In this document: positions 22,866 to 35,440 of the stretch, piece after piece
Numbering within the stretch: position 1 is the first letter of the stretch
How the letters are laid out: every line of letters starts with the position of its first letter
NCBI GenBank assembly: GCA_034770075.1
Contig: CM068379.1
Coordinates: 41,361,130-41,425,129 of the forward strand
Direction of reading: 5' to 3'
Length of the DNA stretch: 64,000 nucleotides
From: Aralia elata
Taxonomy: Eukaryota; Streptophyta; Magnoliopsida; Apiales; Araliaceae
Program-made: the position numbers and the translations under genes
The notes under the pieces: model-generated
Told to the model about the DNA's origin: nothing
The model's database searches: none
The model's input: the letters and a program-made list of their open reading frames with translations, nothing else

Positions 22866-25800
22866 ATGAACCTCATTCCTATACAGCTAGGGGAATTCGA
22901 TATAATCTTAGGCAGGGATTGGTTGGTTAATCATAATACAATGATTGACTACCATCGAAAGCGTGTAAACCTATTGACTGTGTCGAAGTCAAAGGTAGTG
23001 TTCAACGGTGGTTGTTCACCTAAACGATCTCGATGTTTGACAGTAATGCAGGCAGAGAGATTGCTTAGGAAGGGTTGTACAGGCTATTTGGCATATATAG
23101 TAGATACTCGAAAAGAAGGAGTAAAACTAGAACAAATACCTGAGATAGAGAATTTCTGGATGTATTTCCAGATGACTTACCCGGTTTACCTCCGGACAGG
23201 GAGATCGAATTTGTTATTGATCTAGCACCGGGTACGGCACCAGTTTCCAAGGCACCGTTACAGAATGACACCTATAGAGTTGAAGGAGTTACTTGTGCAG
23301 CTACAAGAACTCTTAGACAAAAAGTACATACAACCAAGTGTTTCACCTTGGGGAGCACCGGTGTTGTTTGTAAAGAAGAAGGATGGAACATTAAGGTTGT
23401 GTATTGATTTTAGAGAATTAAAGAAGTTAATAATAAAGAACAAATATCTTTTACCACGAATTGATGATCTATTTTGACCAGTTGAAAGGGGCCGAATACT
23501 TTTCGAAGATTCGACCTACGATTGGGTTATCATCAAATTAAAGGTAAGAAAAGAAGATGTGCCGAAGACAGCGTTTAAGACACGCTTACGGACATTATGA
23601 ATTTCTTGTGATGTCTTTTGGATTAAACAAATGCGTCGGCAGCAGCATTCATGGACTTGATGAACCGAGTGTTTAAACCATGCTTGGACAAATTTGTCGT
23701 AGTGTTCATCGATGATATTTTAGTATACTCGAGAACAAAAGAGGAGCATGCTGAACACTTAAGAAGCGTATTGGAGATATTACGCAAGGAACAACTTTAT
23801 GCAAGGTTTTCCAAAAGTGTGAATTCTGGCTGGAACGAGTCCAGTTCTTGGGTCATGTAATTGATAAGAATGGAATAGCGGTAGACCCAGCCAAGATAGA
23901 AGCGGTTATGAATTGGGAACAACCAACAACTCCAACAGAAGTAAGAAGTTTTCTCGGTTTAGCAGGGTACTATCGGCGTTTTATACAGGATTTTTCAAAA
24001 ATAGCAACCCCACTAACCAATTTGACTCGAAAGACGGTGAAGTACGTGTGGACAGACAAATGTGAAGAAAGCTTCCAAGAGTTGAAGAAGCGGTTAAGTA
24101 TGGCACCAGTATTATCTTTACCAGATGATACATGAGGCCTCGTTTTTTTTTAGTGATGCATCACACAAAGGGTTAGGGTGTGTGTTAATGCAACACGGAA
24201 AGGTGATTGCATATGCGTCACGACAACTCAAAGATTATGAGAAGAGGTATCCTACGCATGATCTTGAGTTAGCCGCCGTAGTATTCGCCTTGAAAATTTG
24301 GAGGCATTACTTGTACGGGGAGAAGTGTGAGATATACACAGATCACAAGAGTCTGAAATATATTTTCACACAGAAGGAGTTAATTATGAGACAAAGGAGA
24401 TGGCTAGAGTTGATAAAAGATTTTGATTGTGAGATCTTATATCATCCAGGGAAAGCCAACGTCGTAGCAGACGCATTAAGTAGGAAGAACCAGGAGAAAT
24501 TGAATGTGATGACTAATAACGAGGTACTGATAAAAGAGTTTAATAAACTTGAGATCGAAATAATAATTCCAGTTAACTCTACACATAAGTTAGTCGTCAT
24601 AGAGAATAGTTCGACTTTATTAGATAGAGTCAAAGAACTACAAGAGGTAGATGAAGAGTGTCAGAAGTATAAGACCGAAATAACTTATAAAAAGAATAAC
24701 AAATTCAGAATAGAAAAGGAAGAGATTCTGAGGTACGTGGATAGAATTCAGTTACCCTCAGTACAAGAATTAAAAAGATGAAATATTGAAGGAAGTCCAT
24801 AGTTTTAAGTTCGTCGTACATCCAGGTAGTATAAAAATGTACAAGGATTTAATTCCACATTTTTGGTGGTCTAACATGAAGAGAGAAATAACGGAGTGGG
24901 TAAGTAAATGTTTAACATGTCAAAGGGTTAAAGCTGAACATCAGAAACCAAGTGGATTATTACAACCCTTAGAAATTCCTGAGTGGAAATAGGAGCATAT
25001 TACCATGGATTTCGTAGTTGGCCTTCCAACCACACAAAAGGGTCACAATGCCATTTGGGTAATTGTAGATCGTCTTACCAAGTTAGCTCATTTTCTTAAT
25101 CATCAAAATCAACTTCAGTCTAGACCAGTTAGCCAAACTGTACATCAATGAAATTATTTTTAGGCATAAAGTCCCTGTTTATATAGTATCAGACCAAAAT
25201 CCCTAATTTACTCCGAACTTTTAGACAAGTTTCCAGAAACACTTAGGAACCTAGTTGAGATTAAGCACAATTTGTCACCACAAACAAACGGTCAAAGTGA
25301 GAGAACGATTTAAACACTAGAGGACATGTTGCAAACTCGCAACATGGATTTCAAGGAAAGTTGGCAAGATCAACTACCTTTAGTAGTATTTGCCTATAAC
25401 AATAGTTACCATGCCAGCATAGGAATGCCACCTTTTGAAGCCTTGTATGGAAGAAAATGTAGGACACCTTTATGTTGGGACGAGGTTGGGGAATGGCAAA
25501 TGCTAGGAACCGAAATAGTGCAACAAACCACGAAGGTAGTTCGAATTATGCGGGGAAGATTACAAGCGTCACAAGATCGACAGAAGAAATATGCTGATCA
25601 ACACAGGAAGTTACAAGATTTCGAAGTCGGTAGTCACGTGTTCTTAAAAGTATCTCCGTGGAAGGGAAAAATACGTTTCGGCAAGAAGGGCAAATTGAGT
25701 CCGAGATTTATTGGGCCATTTCAAATATTGAGGAGAATAGGTGAGGTAGCCTATGAGGTAGCCCTACCTCCTGAACTAGAACATATTCATAACGTGTTTC

Positions 25801-26045
25801 ATGTGTCCGTGTTACGACCGTACAAACCTGATTATAAACACGTTATCGATTATGAGCCCATTCAAATCGAGCGAGATTTATCGTATAAGGAAGTTCTTAT
25901 TAAAATTGTGGATAGGAAAGAACAAAATTTGCGAAATAAAAAGATACCTTCGGTTAAGGTTATCTGGAGAAATCAGAATATCGAGGAAGCTACGTGGGAG
26001 CTCGAGAGTAAAATGCGAGATAACTACCCACATTTATTTTCATAG
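22866..26045 (+). pseudogene. G2 pol pseudogene, copy 2
   Basis: Collinear with copy 1: protease C-terminus, RT (FIDDILVYS near 23710), RNase H with SDASHKGLGCVLMQHGK (open frame 24125-24781), integrase zinc finger, decayed integrase core, and intact C-terminal part 25326-26045 including the chromodomain-like end. It shares with copy 1 the nine-T frameshift (24143-24151), the TAG in EWKWEHI (24990-24992) and the broken core at 24993-25325. It has private single-base insertions in RT near 23259, 23473, 23510, 23536, 23586, 23627 and 23817, each lengthening a short run. These split the RT frame that is whole in copy 1, and they may be consensus errors. Confidence 0.9.
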
Positions 26046-26080
26046 ACTGCACTGTAAATTTCGAGGACGAAATTCTTATT

Positions 26081-26092
26081 AGTGGGGGTGAA
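26081..26092 (+). promoter_or_regulatory. G2 polypurine tract, copy 2
   Basis: AGTGGGGGTGAA directly before LTR 3, identical to copy 1. Confidence 0.88.
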
Positions 26093-29000
26093 TGTAATAT
26101 TCCGAACCCTAATAAGATTTATTAATATAAACTATGTGTTTAATAAATGAAATTTCTTGTTCTGACTTGGTATTATGTGATTTCGTATTTTATTAAACAA
26201 TTAGGTCAAATAAAAATTTTTCGCCAAGTAGCTGTGTCGTGCTTAATCGGACAAAATGATTTGTCGTGCTTCCGGCGAATTCACCGAGAAGCGTTTCGGT
26301 AAATTATTTTTGTAAGCTGCTGTGTCGTACTTGGAATTGACGAAGTGCTTTGTCGTGCTTCGACATTAATATAATATTATATTAAATGATAAAATTTTAA
26401 AATAAGTTAAATAGGGTTTAAAATGTTATGCGGAAATAGAAACCCTAATTTGAAAACCCTAATTGGTAATAATTGTCCGAATTGATCAATTAAAACCCTA
26501 ATTATTGTACAATAATCTTAATTGATATAATTAAGATTTAAATAATGAATCATAATATTAATTATGAATTATTAAGATTAAATTAAACCCTAAATGAAAG
26601 ATTGAAACCCTAATTATAGGATTGAAAACCCTAAACCCTAATTCGGAACCCTAAAACCCTAATTTGGTTCAATAACCCTAATTTATGAAATGTAAAACCT
26701 TAATTATGATATATAACATTAATTAAGGTATTACTAAACCTAAATTAACATACTAATCATGATTAACAAAAATCTAGAATTAATTAGTAAGTAAATAAAT
26801 GAAAATTAAAATCCTAGCCAATGAAAATGAAGCTAGGAGTGTGCAAGCTTGTGCTTGACACACTCCAGCACAAGTAGGTTAATTAGGCCAGATCATAAGC
26901 ACCACAAGTTCCAAGCTTAGATATTTTTGGGAGCAAAGTTTGGAAATTAGTCTAGGAAACCCTAAATTCAAGTTGCTATAAGTAGAATGAGATGCTGAGC
27001 TTTAAACCTACGAAATTTTAAAGCTTATACACTCACATATCCAGCCTAAACAAACCCTAGCAATCACAAGCTCAGAATCAGAAGCCAGAAATCAAAATTT
27101 GAAGAAAAAGGTGCACAAAACCCTAATTTATGTTTGATCTTCAAGCCTGGAAAATTTTTGTGTTTTAGATGTTTAGGGATACTTGTTAATGTGTTAATAA
27201 GTGATCTGGGCGGTCAAAACATGTTTACATAACATCTAGATATGAAAATCAAGCCAAAAACTCAAACTGTTCTTGGCAGTCAAGAACAGTCTGACAGGCC
27301 TATTTGTCAGGCCTTTTGATCGTCTTAGATTAGTTGTTTGATCTGTTTTTATGCATCTATGTGTAGCCTGCCATGTTATCTTTAAAGCCCGACGTGTATC
27401 ATAGCAACCAAATAACTAGGATGAAAGATATAAGTGGTCAAAGTCCTTTGACCGCTCTGATTTTGCAAGTTTCTGGGTAACCCAGAAACCTTTGAAGAAC
27501 TCTGACAAGGTTTGTCAGAAGTTCATGCTGCCCAGAAATGGCTTAGATGTAATATTTTGTGTAGTTTATTGGTTTAGACTTGTTCTATGCTAGGTAGAAT
27601 ACAATCTGGTAACATAAAAACACATTTATCAAACACAGAATCAAAGGTATTCATGGTCAAACCATGTTGACTGACCATGACTGCTTGAGTTTCTGGGTAA
27701 CCCAGAAACTCAAGAACAGTTTGAACCCGGTGGTTTGACCATCAAATTTAGAGCATGTTATGATATATTTTAAGATGGAAATTGTTATGTCGTTGTACAC
27801 TGCCATGTTGGCTATAACAACAAACAAAAATCAAACACAAACATCAAACCAGTTGGAATTAAATTGAGGTCAAAAGTCACTGTTGGACATTGACCAAGTG
27901 TTCTTCATGAAGAACACCTTTAGCGACAGTCTTCAAACCCAAACCCAGAAAACTAAATTTCTATGCAGACCGTCGCTAAAGCCCTTTAGCGACGGATTTT
28001 TAATAAAAATAAAATAAAAATTAATTAAATAAATTATAAAATATAAAATAAATATAAAATAATTATTAATAATTAATAAATAAATCCGAAAATTCATTTT
28101 TAAAATTATAAAAATTTATTTTTAATATTTTTCTATATTCTGAAATATTATTTAATTTAATTAAATAATAATTAATAATTATGATAAATCATTTAATAAT
28201 TGTTTTAATTATTTAAAAATGGTATTAAATTATTAAATAATTATATTAATTATTTAAAATGATATTAAGGTAAATAAAATTATTATATATAATAATTAAA
28301 TAAAATATTAAATATTTAAATATTATTAATGATAAATAAATCATTTAAATAATATATTAAGTATTTAAAAATTATTTTAAATGATAATTAAATCATTTAA
28401 ATATCAAATTAAGTTTTGAAAATTATTATAAGTAATAATTAAATTATTATAATGATAAAATAAATTCTAAGAATATTATTAATGATAAAATAAATCATTT
28501 AAATAATATTCTATCTTTCTAAAAATATTATAAATGATAAATAAATCATTTAAATAATATTTTAAATATCTAAAAATATTCTAAATGATAAATAAATCAT
28601 TTAAATAACATATTAAATATTTTAAAATTATTCTAAATGATAATTAAATCATTTAAAAATATTCCTAAGCTTGTAAAATTATTTAAAATTACTTCCAAGC
28701 TTCTAAAAATTATTTAAAAATAATACCAAGCTTCTAAAAATGTTAGAAATAATAATTAAATTATTTAGACTAATAATTAGACTTCCAAATGAAGTTTTAT
28801 CGAACAATCTATGTGTTTAGCCATTAAGGATGCGACCGAGATACCGAATCAACGTCGAACCTTAATGAAACTTGTTTAGATTAGCGTGATACATGTTTAT
28901 ATACGTGCTAACGCTTATTATTGGTATACGTAGACTTCGTGCATTGACCGATTGTACTAAAATTATAGTGAGCTACGCTAAGGCAAGTGTCCTAACTTTT

Positions 29001-30075
29001 CTCAATTTATAATAAGCAAGTATTATACATCTTGCTATCAATTATTGTGAAGTTATTGCTTCTTGTTCAGCATAACTTAAGAAATGAATTATTATTCATA
29101 TATTGCTTGTTCGAGCTTAAATTGTTGTGTCAAGCCAAATTGTTTGGTACGACATCTGATACTGAGAAATGGAACACCTTGATGTAAGGTGAACCCGAAA
29201 TTTTCCCTTAAAATAAGGTGACGAAATTCCCTTAATATAAGGTGACGAACAGTTGATAATATATCAACATAAATTGGTAGGATGATATGCATACTCCTAG
29301 GATATTGGTGAGGCTGATCACCTACCAGATATCCAAAACTCAAATGGTTCTAAGTCATTAAAGACTGATAGAACTAAATGAAATATATGGTTCATGTACA
29401 GAACCCTCAGTATACATCATTGACATCTTTCAAATCAAACACATGGTGTTTACATATTTAAATGAACTTGCTGAGCATTTGTAGCTCATTCTTGCGCATG
29501 TCTTCTTTTGCAGCTATAAATGATATCCCTGGCACGTCTGGGACTAACAAGGGGAAAAGCCATGCTTATTAGCTTTAATGTTTATTGTTGAATACTTTAA
29601 GTCTTTTTAAAGACTTGTTGTTGTAATAACTTAGTATAACGAATGATGTAACCGAACAAAATGTTATGTAATATATTATGATCCTTTATGTTATAGAATG
29701 CGTTATACTCTGATCTTTAAATTCTTTAGAATAATTGTAATAAGTTAAATACAATGTCTATATGAACTATACATCTGAATGAGGGTATCTAAATGATGTT
29801 GAGCGTCCTATATGGACAATCTTGTCATTTGTACTGTGAATGTCAGATAGATAGGGAATATTGATATGAAAGAGATATTCATAAGGTATGAATCTATATA
29901 TCTAAGTGAGGGTATCCAAACACAGACAACGTTCTGACGAGAATTATTATCTGTTATGGGATACTGTGAACCTTGGATAGATAGAAGTCATATTTTATGG
30001 AATATTTATAGTTGTATAGTTCCACGTGAGCACCAGATCTGCTAAAGGGGAGTGTAGAGATTTGGGGGCGTCACA
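26093..30075 (+). repeat. G2 LTR 3 (3' LTR)
   Basis: A 3983-bp LTR ending GGGGGCGTCACA, followed by GTCCA. It shares with LTR 2 several bases that differ in LTR 1 (for example in the ATAAATCCG, ATGTTAG and TACCAGATA contexts), and has private substitutions near 26541 and 27302. Confidence 0.92.
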
Positions 30076-30080
30076 GTCCA
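30076..30080. repeat. Target-site duplication of G2 (right)
   Basis: GTCCA, matching 9366-9370. Copia RNase H sequence continues to its right. Confidence 0.92.
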
Positions 30081-30658
30081 CTATCTCTATAGTGACTTTT
30101 CTTCTTTCAATGATTCCTCTAATCAAATGAAAGTGCCGCAACACATGTTTGAATCCAAGATGAGACTTAGGAACTATTCCTAGTTCTGTAATGAACTTTT
30201 CATCCAAACAATCAACTTGCAGCTTTATTTACAGCTATATACTTTGTCTTTGTCACTAAACTAGCAACTCTTTGCTATTTTGGAACCTTTCCAATTCACT
30301 GCACCACCATTCAAGGTAATAATTTACCCTAAAGTGGATTTGTTATCGTCTTGGTCAGTCTGAAAAACGTGAGTCTGTTTAGCCCTCTAGTTTTAATTCA
30401 AACCTACCATGAATCACGATCACATCTTCAGTACCGATTAAGTATTTAAAGATGTTTATCACTTCGTACAATGATCTTCTCCAGAATATGACTGATCAAC
30501 ATCAGGCCTTGTATATTCATTGCATACATGACAGTAACTCATGCGATCTCTTTTTCATTGGAGATAATTTTAGAGAGATACACTCTATGGCTCATCATCA
30601 TGAGACCTCTCTTGGAGTTTGCCATGCTAAACGCCTTTAGCAGCAAATGAATATACGT
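30081..30658 (-). pseudogene. Degenerate copia RNase H region
   Basis: Minus-strand fragments resemble the copia RNase H region in the expected order: SMANSKRGLMMMSH, VMYAMNIQG (the usual IMYAM...RPD block), LKLEGYTDS-like and NGGAVNWK-like pieces, then MDEKFITELGIVP and HVLRHFHLIRGIIERRKV near 30207-30090. Many frameshifts and stops separate them, and parts are deleted, so no protein could be made. It continues RT on one side and is cut by G2 on the other. Confidence 0.75.
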
Positions 30659-33600
30659 TCATTGGGTCAAGCCGAACATCCTTTTAAATCTATCTCTATA
30701 AATCTTTATCCCCAAAATATAGGATGCCTCACCCAAGTCCTTCATGGAGAAGTGTTTAGATAACCAAATTTTGATCGACTGTAGCATAGGAACATCATTC
30801 CCTATCAGTAATATGTCATCAACATATAATACAAGGAATGAAACAGCGCTCCCACTAACCTTCTTGTACACACAAGGTTCATCCTCATTTTTGATAAAAT
30901 CAAACCTTTTGATTATCTCATCAAAACGAATGTTCCATCTTCGAGAAGCTTGCTTCAATACATAAATGGATCGTTGTAGCTTACAGACTTGGTTTGTTCC
31001 AACCGTTGAAATAAAACCCTCTGGCTCTATCATATATACATTCTCCTCAAGCTCTCCATTGAGGAAGGCCGTTTTCACGTCCATTTGCCAGATTTCGTAG
31101 TCATAATAAGCTGCAATTGCAAGCAAAATCCGAATGGACTTGAGCATAGCTACTGGTGAGAAGGTTTCATCATAGTCAACTCCTTGTCTTTGTTTGAAAC
31201 CTTTTGCAACCAGTCGGGCCTTATAGGTCTCTACCTTGCCATCCGCTCCAGTCTTTCTCTTAAAGACCTATTTACACCCAATAGGCTTAATGCCCTCAGG
31301 TGGTGAAACCAAAGTCCATACTTGGTTTTCATACATGGAGTCCATCTCGGATTTCATGGCTTCTAGCCATTTTTCTGAGTCTTCACTACTCATAGCCTAT
31401 TCGTAAGTCAATGGATCATCATCATCTATGATGCGTACCTCATCATCATCCTTTATGATGAATCCATACCTTTCAGGTATCTTCGGTACTCTTCCAGATT
31501 TACGAATAGGTTGTGGTACAGTAGGTTCTTCTACTTGGTTAGGTACCTGACTTTGATCCGGAGTATTTTGTGGTTCTTGAACTTCTTCAAGATATATCTT
31601 ACTCCCACTGACCCCTTCAAGGATAAACTCCTTTTCCAAGAAGGCAGCGTGTTTCGCTACAAACACCTTTTGATCAGTAGGATGATAGAAATAATACCCT
31701 ACAGTTTCTTTAAGGTAACCCACAAATCTACACTTGTCGGATCTAGTCTTTAGCTTATCTTGCTCAAACCTTTTGACATAAGCTGGACAACCCCAAGTCT
31801 TAACATACTTAAGATTTGGTTTCCTCCCTGTCCATAACTCATATGGAGTCTTTGAGACGGATTTGGTAGGTACCTTGTTAAGTAGATATGCAGCCGTTTC
31901 TAGGGCATAACCCCAGAAGGATACTGGAAGGTCAGTAAAACTCATCATGGAACGAACCATGTCCAACAATGTTCGATTTCTCCGTTCAGATACACCATTC
32001 AACTGTGGCGGCCCTAGTGGAGTCCATTGTGAGATTATACCATTTTCTTTGAGACAATTGAGAAACTCATTGGTCAAGTATTCCCCTCCTCGATCCGATT
32101 GAAGAATCTTAATACTCTTACCAGTTTGCCTCTCTACTTCACTTCTGAATTCTTTGAACTTTTCAAACGATTCAGATTTGTATTTCATTAAATACACATA
32201 TCCAAATCTAGAATGATCATCAGTGAAAGTAATAAAATAAGAATACCCTCCTCGTGCATTCGTTGTCATAGATCCATATACATCTGTGTGTACCAACGCT
32301 AACAACTCTATAACTCTTTCTCCTTTTCCACTAAAAGGAGATTTAGTCATCTTACCCATTAGACAAGATTCACAAGTTGGATATGATTCGTAATCAGATA
32401 GCTCTAAAAGCCCATCTTTATGTAACTTGGTTAATCTTGTTTCATTGATATGACCGAGTCTACAGTGCCACATAAAGGTATAATTAACATCATCTCCTTT
32501 TCTTTTCTTAGTTTGTTCAATTTGAAGTATATTTTCATGCAAGTCAAGTATGTAAAGTCCATTCAGTAGGTTCCTAACACCATATAAAACATTTTTATTA
32601 TAAATAGAACATTTGTTGTTCTTTATTATAATATCAGAACCATTCATATCTAATACAAAAATTGAAATAATGTTTCTAATGAGTGTCGAAACATAATAAC
32701 AATTATTTAAACTAATGAACTTGCCTGAAGGCAGTGCTAAACAATAAGTCCCTACAGCTAATGCAGCAACCTTTGCTCCATTTTCCACTCGTAGGACGAC
32801 TTCATCCTTATTCAGCTTTCTACTTCTGCTTAGTCCCTGCACATTATTACATATGTGAGAATTACAGCCGGTATCCAATACCCAAGTAGAATTTTGACTT
32901 TCAGAAAAATTAATTTCAATCATGAACAAATCTAGATCGGAAGTCGAAGCTTCTCCAAGCTTCTTCTGGTCTGCAAGATACTCCTTGTAGTTCCTCTTCC
33001 AGTGTCCCGGCTTCTTGCAATGGTAGTAAATTCCTTTGCTATCTGGATCAGGTTTCTTTTTATCCTTTCTCTTCGCCTTGCCCTTAACCTTCTTATTTTT
33101 CTTCTTTTCAGAAGATACCTTGGGCCTCTTTCTTTTCTTGGAAGAATCATCCACTAGTAAGACTTGGTTCTTGTTGGATGAGAAGTGACCTTCAACAGTT
33201 TTTAGCATGTTAAGTAACTCAGGTAAGCTGACGTCCAACTTATTCATGTGAAAATTCACAACAAATTGTGAGAAGGTGTCCGAGAGTGACTGCAAGATCA
33301 AATCTTGACTTAACTCCCCATCCATCACGAACCCTAACTGTCCAAGTTGTTCAATCAAATTGATCATCTTAAGGACATGAGTCTCAACAGCAGTGCCCTC
33401 GGTCATACGAGATCGGAAGAGCTCCTTAGATATCTGATATCTAGCAGTCCTACTTTGCTCACCATACAACTCTTTGAGGTGTAGCAATATAGTAGGAGCA
33501 TCCATAGTTTCATGCTAATGCTGAAGCTCGTTACTCATAGATGTGAGCATGAAACATTGAGCCAGGATTGCATCATCTTGCCACTTTCTGAATGTAGCAA

Positions 33601-33787
33601 TCTCTTCCTCAGAGGCTATTTCTGCAACACTTGCAGGGATTGGCGAATTTAGGACATAAGAAATCTTTTCAGCAGTGAGAACAATTCTCAGATTCCTTAA
33701 CCAGTCCGTGTAATTCGGTCCGACCAGTTTGTTAGCATCAAGTATGCTACGCAGTGATAGTGAGTTTGACATTTTTAAATTCTGCAT
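30659..33787 (-). pseudogene. Copia gag-pol pseudogene (gag, protease, integrase, RT)
   Basis: Minus strand, from 33787: gag opening MQNLKMSNSLSLRSILDANK, with a stop or frame break near 33510. A 702-codon open frame (33505-31397) then holds the gag C-terminus, a damaged zinc knuckle (YYHCKKPGHWKRNY, two of the three Cys are Tyr), protease WVLDTGCNSHIC, the integrase H-H-C-C region (WHCRLGHIN...CESCLMGK) and the catalytic D-D-E (HTDVYG, SDRGGEY, NGVSERRNR). TAG stops at 31397-31399 and 31268-31270 lie in otherwise open sequence linking to RT, which carries QMDVKTAFLNGELEE and LYVDDILLIGND. The frame ends at 30659. The polyprotein would normally be continuous, so this copy is inactive, though well preserved. 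Confidence 0.92.
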
Positions 33788-35427
33788 GTGAAAATAGACA
33801 ACATTTTAGCATACATTCATTTAATTAATTACCAAAATAAATTAGGTCTTTATTTTAAATTGGTATCTCTCACTTTTTCATCAAACTATATTACCCTCAA
33901 TATATAGTTCGGCAAATCTAATTAAAGATTTGCTAGTGAGAATAAGGATCTCATTTCAAATGTATATAGCCTTGTGTGACACAACAAACTATATATAAGT
34001 AAATAGGTAGACAACTATTGTCAATTACATCACTATGTAACTCCTTGTATTTTGCCTCTTAGATTATTTTGATCAAGTGTGACATATCCGAATCAAAATT
34101 ATCCAAGTTAAGTCCAACCTAGCACTTCCATATATTCGAAAGAAAAACACTGTCCTTGTGTGACACAATAAAACAACATCGTTCAGTCTATTTATAAGCA
34201 ACAAATGTGATAAAACAATATCTTAAATATTTAATACTTTCCTTGTGTGACACAACAAACTAATATTAAATATTTAATACTCTATCACTTTACCATGCTA
34301 GAAGGCGACATTCGATATTCCAAATATCTTTGAACACTTAGGACTTAATATAATTTCTTTGAGGGGTTTGTAATTATTAGTCTCATCTTGTTTAGCGCAC
34401 ATGCACATATATATATATATATAAAATACACGTCATATTATTTAACATGCGAAGCATGTTGTATAATATATAATATATATATAGTAAACATGCACATATA
34501 GAATACTATATTCTACCCGGATTGATTATGGACTTTTATTCTAGTTTGGTTCACTAGAGCCACCAAGTGAACTAAAAGGTCAAACCTAATGTACAAGAAT
34601 TAAATTTAAATATAACTATTATATTTAAACCCGGGCTCCAATACAAACGGGTCTTCAAGCGCTCCTTGCTCCATTGTCTCCAATTCTTCAAAATTAATTC
34701 TAACTAGTCCTATTACAAAAACTATTTATAATAAATAGAAACCTTGATCAGCAGTCAAGGGGAAATACATAGGAGGGAGATAGAATTTAGATTAAGAAAA
34801 ATTAGAGAAGACGAGGTACGCAGACCCCATTTATAAAAACCCATACATTCAAGCATCCTCTAAAATAAATCCAATCACACATTGGTCAATAGTCCATAAT
34901 CAATCCCTATTTATTATCATACATATCTCTATATGTATCAATAAATAACATTCATCCCATGAATAATAAAACCATTCCATATATGCATTGATATCAATTA
35001 ATGGGCAAACGTTTTGCTAATATTTAGTTTTGAAACAAAATAAACTCTTTTATTTTAATCAAAAACCAAATTCAAATTAAACTCCTTTAATTTTAGCAAT
35101 CTGAAATCTTATTCCAGATAAAATAAACATCTTTATTTTTAAACTTTTATCAATTAAATAAACCATTTATGTTAATTGAGAATTTTTTTTTCAAACTCTG
35201 CATACCTGTGCGGCCGCGCTCTAAATTGAACTAGGAGCGGCGTGGCCGCGCTGCACCCCAGAAACGTTTTCTGGGTTCAGGCGCGGCCACGCTACAGAAT
35301 GAACTGGAAGCGGCGCGGCCGCTCCGCGACACTGAATTAGAAAATTTTTTAAGCCCAAAAATCCGATCGTATCGTATATCAATTCATACATGGAATCATC
35401 ACAATCAATAATTAACACAAGGATTAG
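33788..35427 (-). other. Copia 5' leader (non-coding)
   Basis: About 1.6 kb between the primer site and gag. It contains three copies of the palindrome TTGTGTGACACAA (33972-33984, 34156-34168, 34243-34255), a TA microsatellite near 34407-34422, and near the primer site a GC-rich block (35207-35335) with repeated GCGGCCGCG. No gene is supported; the short frame at 35221-35418 is a by-product of the GC-rich block. Confidence 0.75.
35207..35335. repeat. GC-rich repeat block in copia leader
   Basis: Four or more variants of GCGGCCGCG / GCGTGGCCGCGC stand in very AT-rich surroundings, interleaved with GAACTRGRAGCGGCG. They can pair with each other. The block lies about 100-220 nt inside the primer site. 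Confidence 0.7.
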
Positions 35428-35439
35428 GCTCTGATACCA
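35428..35439 (-). promoter_or_regulatory. Copia primer binding site
   Basis: Minus-strand TGGTATCAGAGC, complementary to initiator tRNA-Met, one base inside the 5' LTR. Fixes element orientation. Confidence 0.93.
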
Positions 35440-35440
35440 C

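Larger units (their letters stand above)
9371..30075 (+). mobile_element. G2: tandem gypsy array, LTR-int-LTR-int-LTR
   Basis: Three near-identical LTRs (9371-13363, 17726-21734, 26093-30075; each about 4.0 kb) alternate with two near-identical internal regions (13364-17725 and 21735-26092; about 4.36 kb). The whole array has one flanking duplication, GTCCA. Internal order: tRNA-Met primer site, extra acidic coiled-coil ORF, a gap where gag should be, protease C-terminus, RT, RNase H, integrase, chromodomain-like tail, purine tract. Both internal copies share the same gag deletion, the same poly-T frameshift and the same integrase stops, so a single defective element was duplicated. Unequal recombination between LTRs is the simplest origin. 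Confidence 0.93.
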
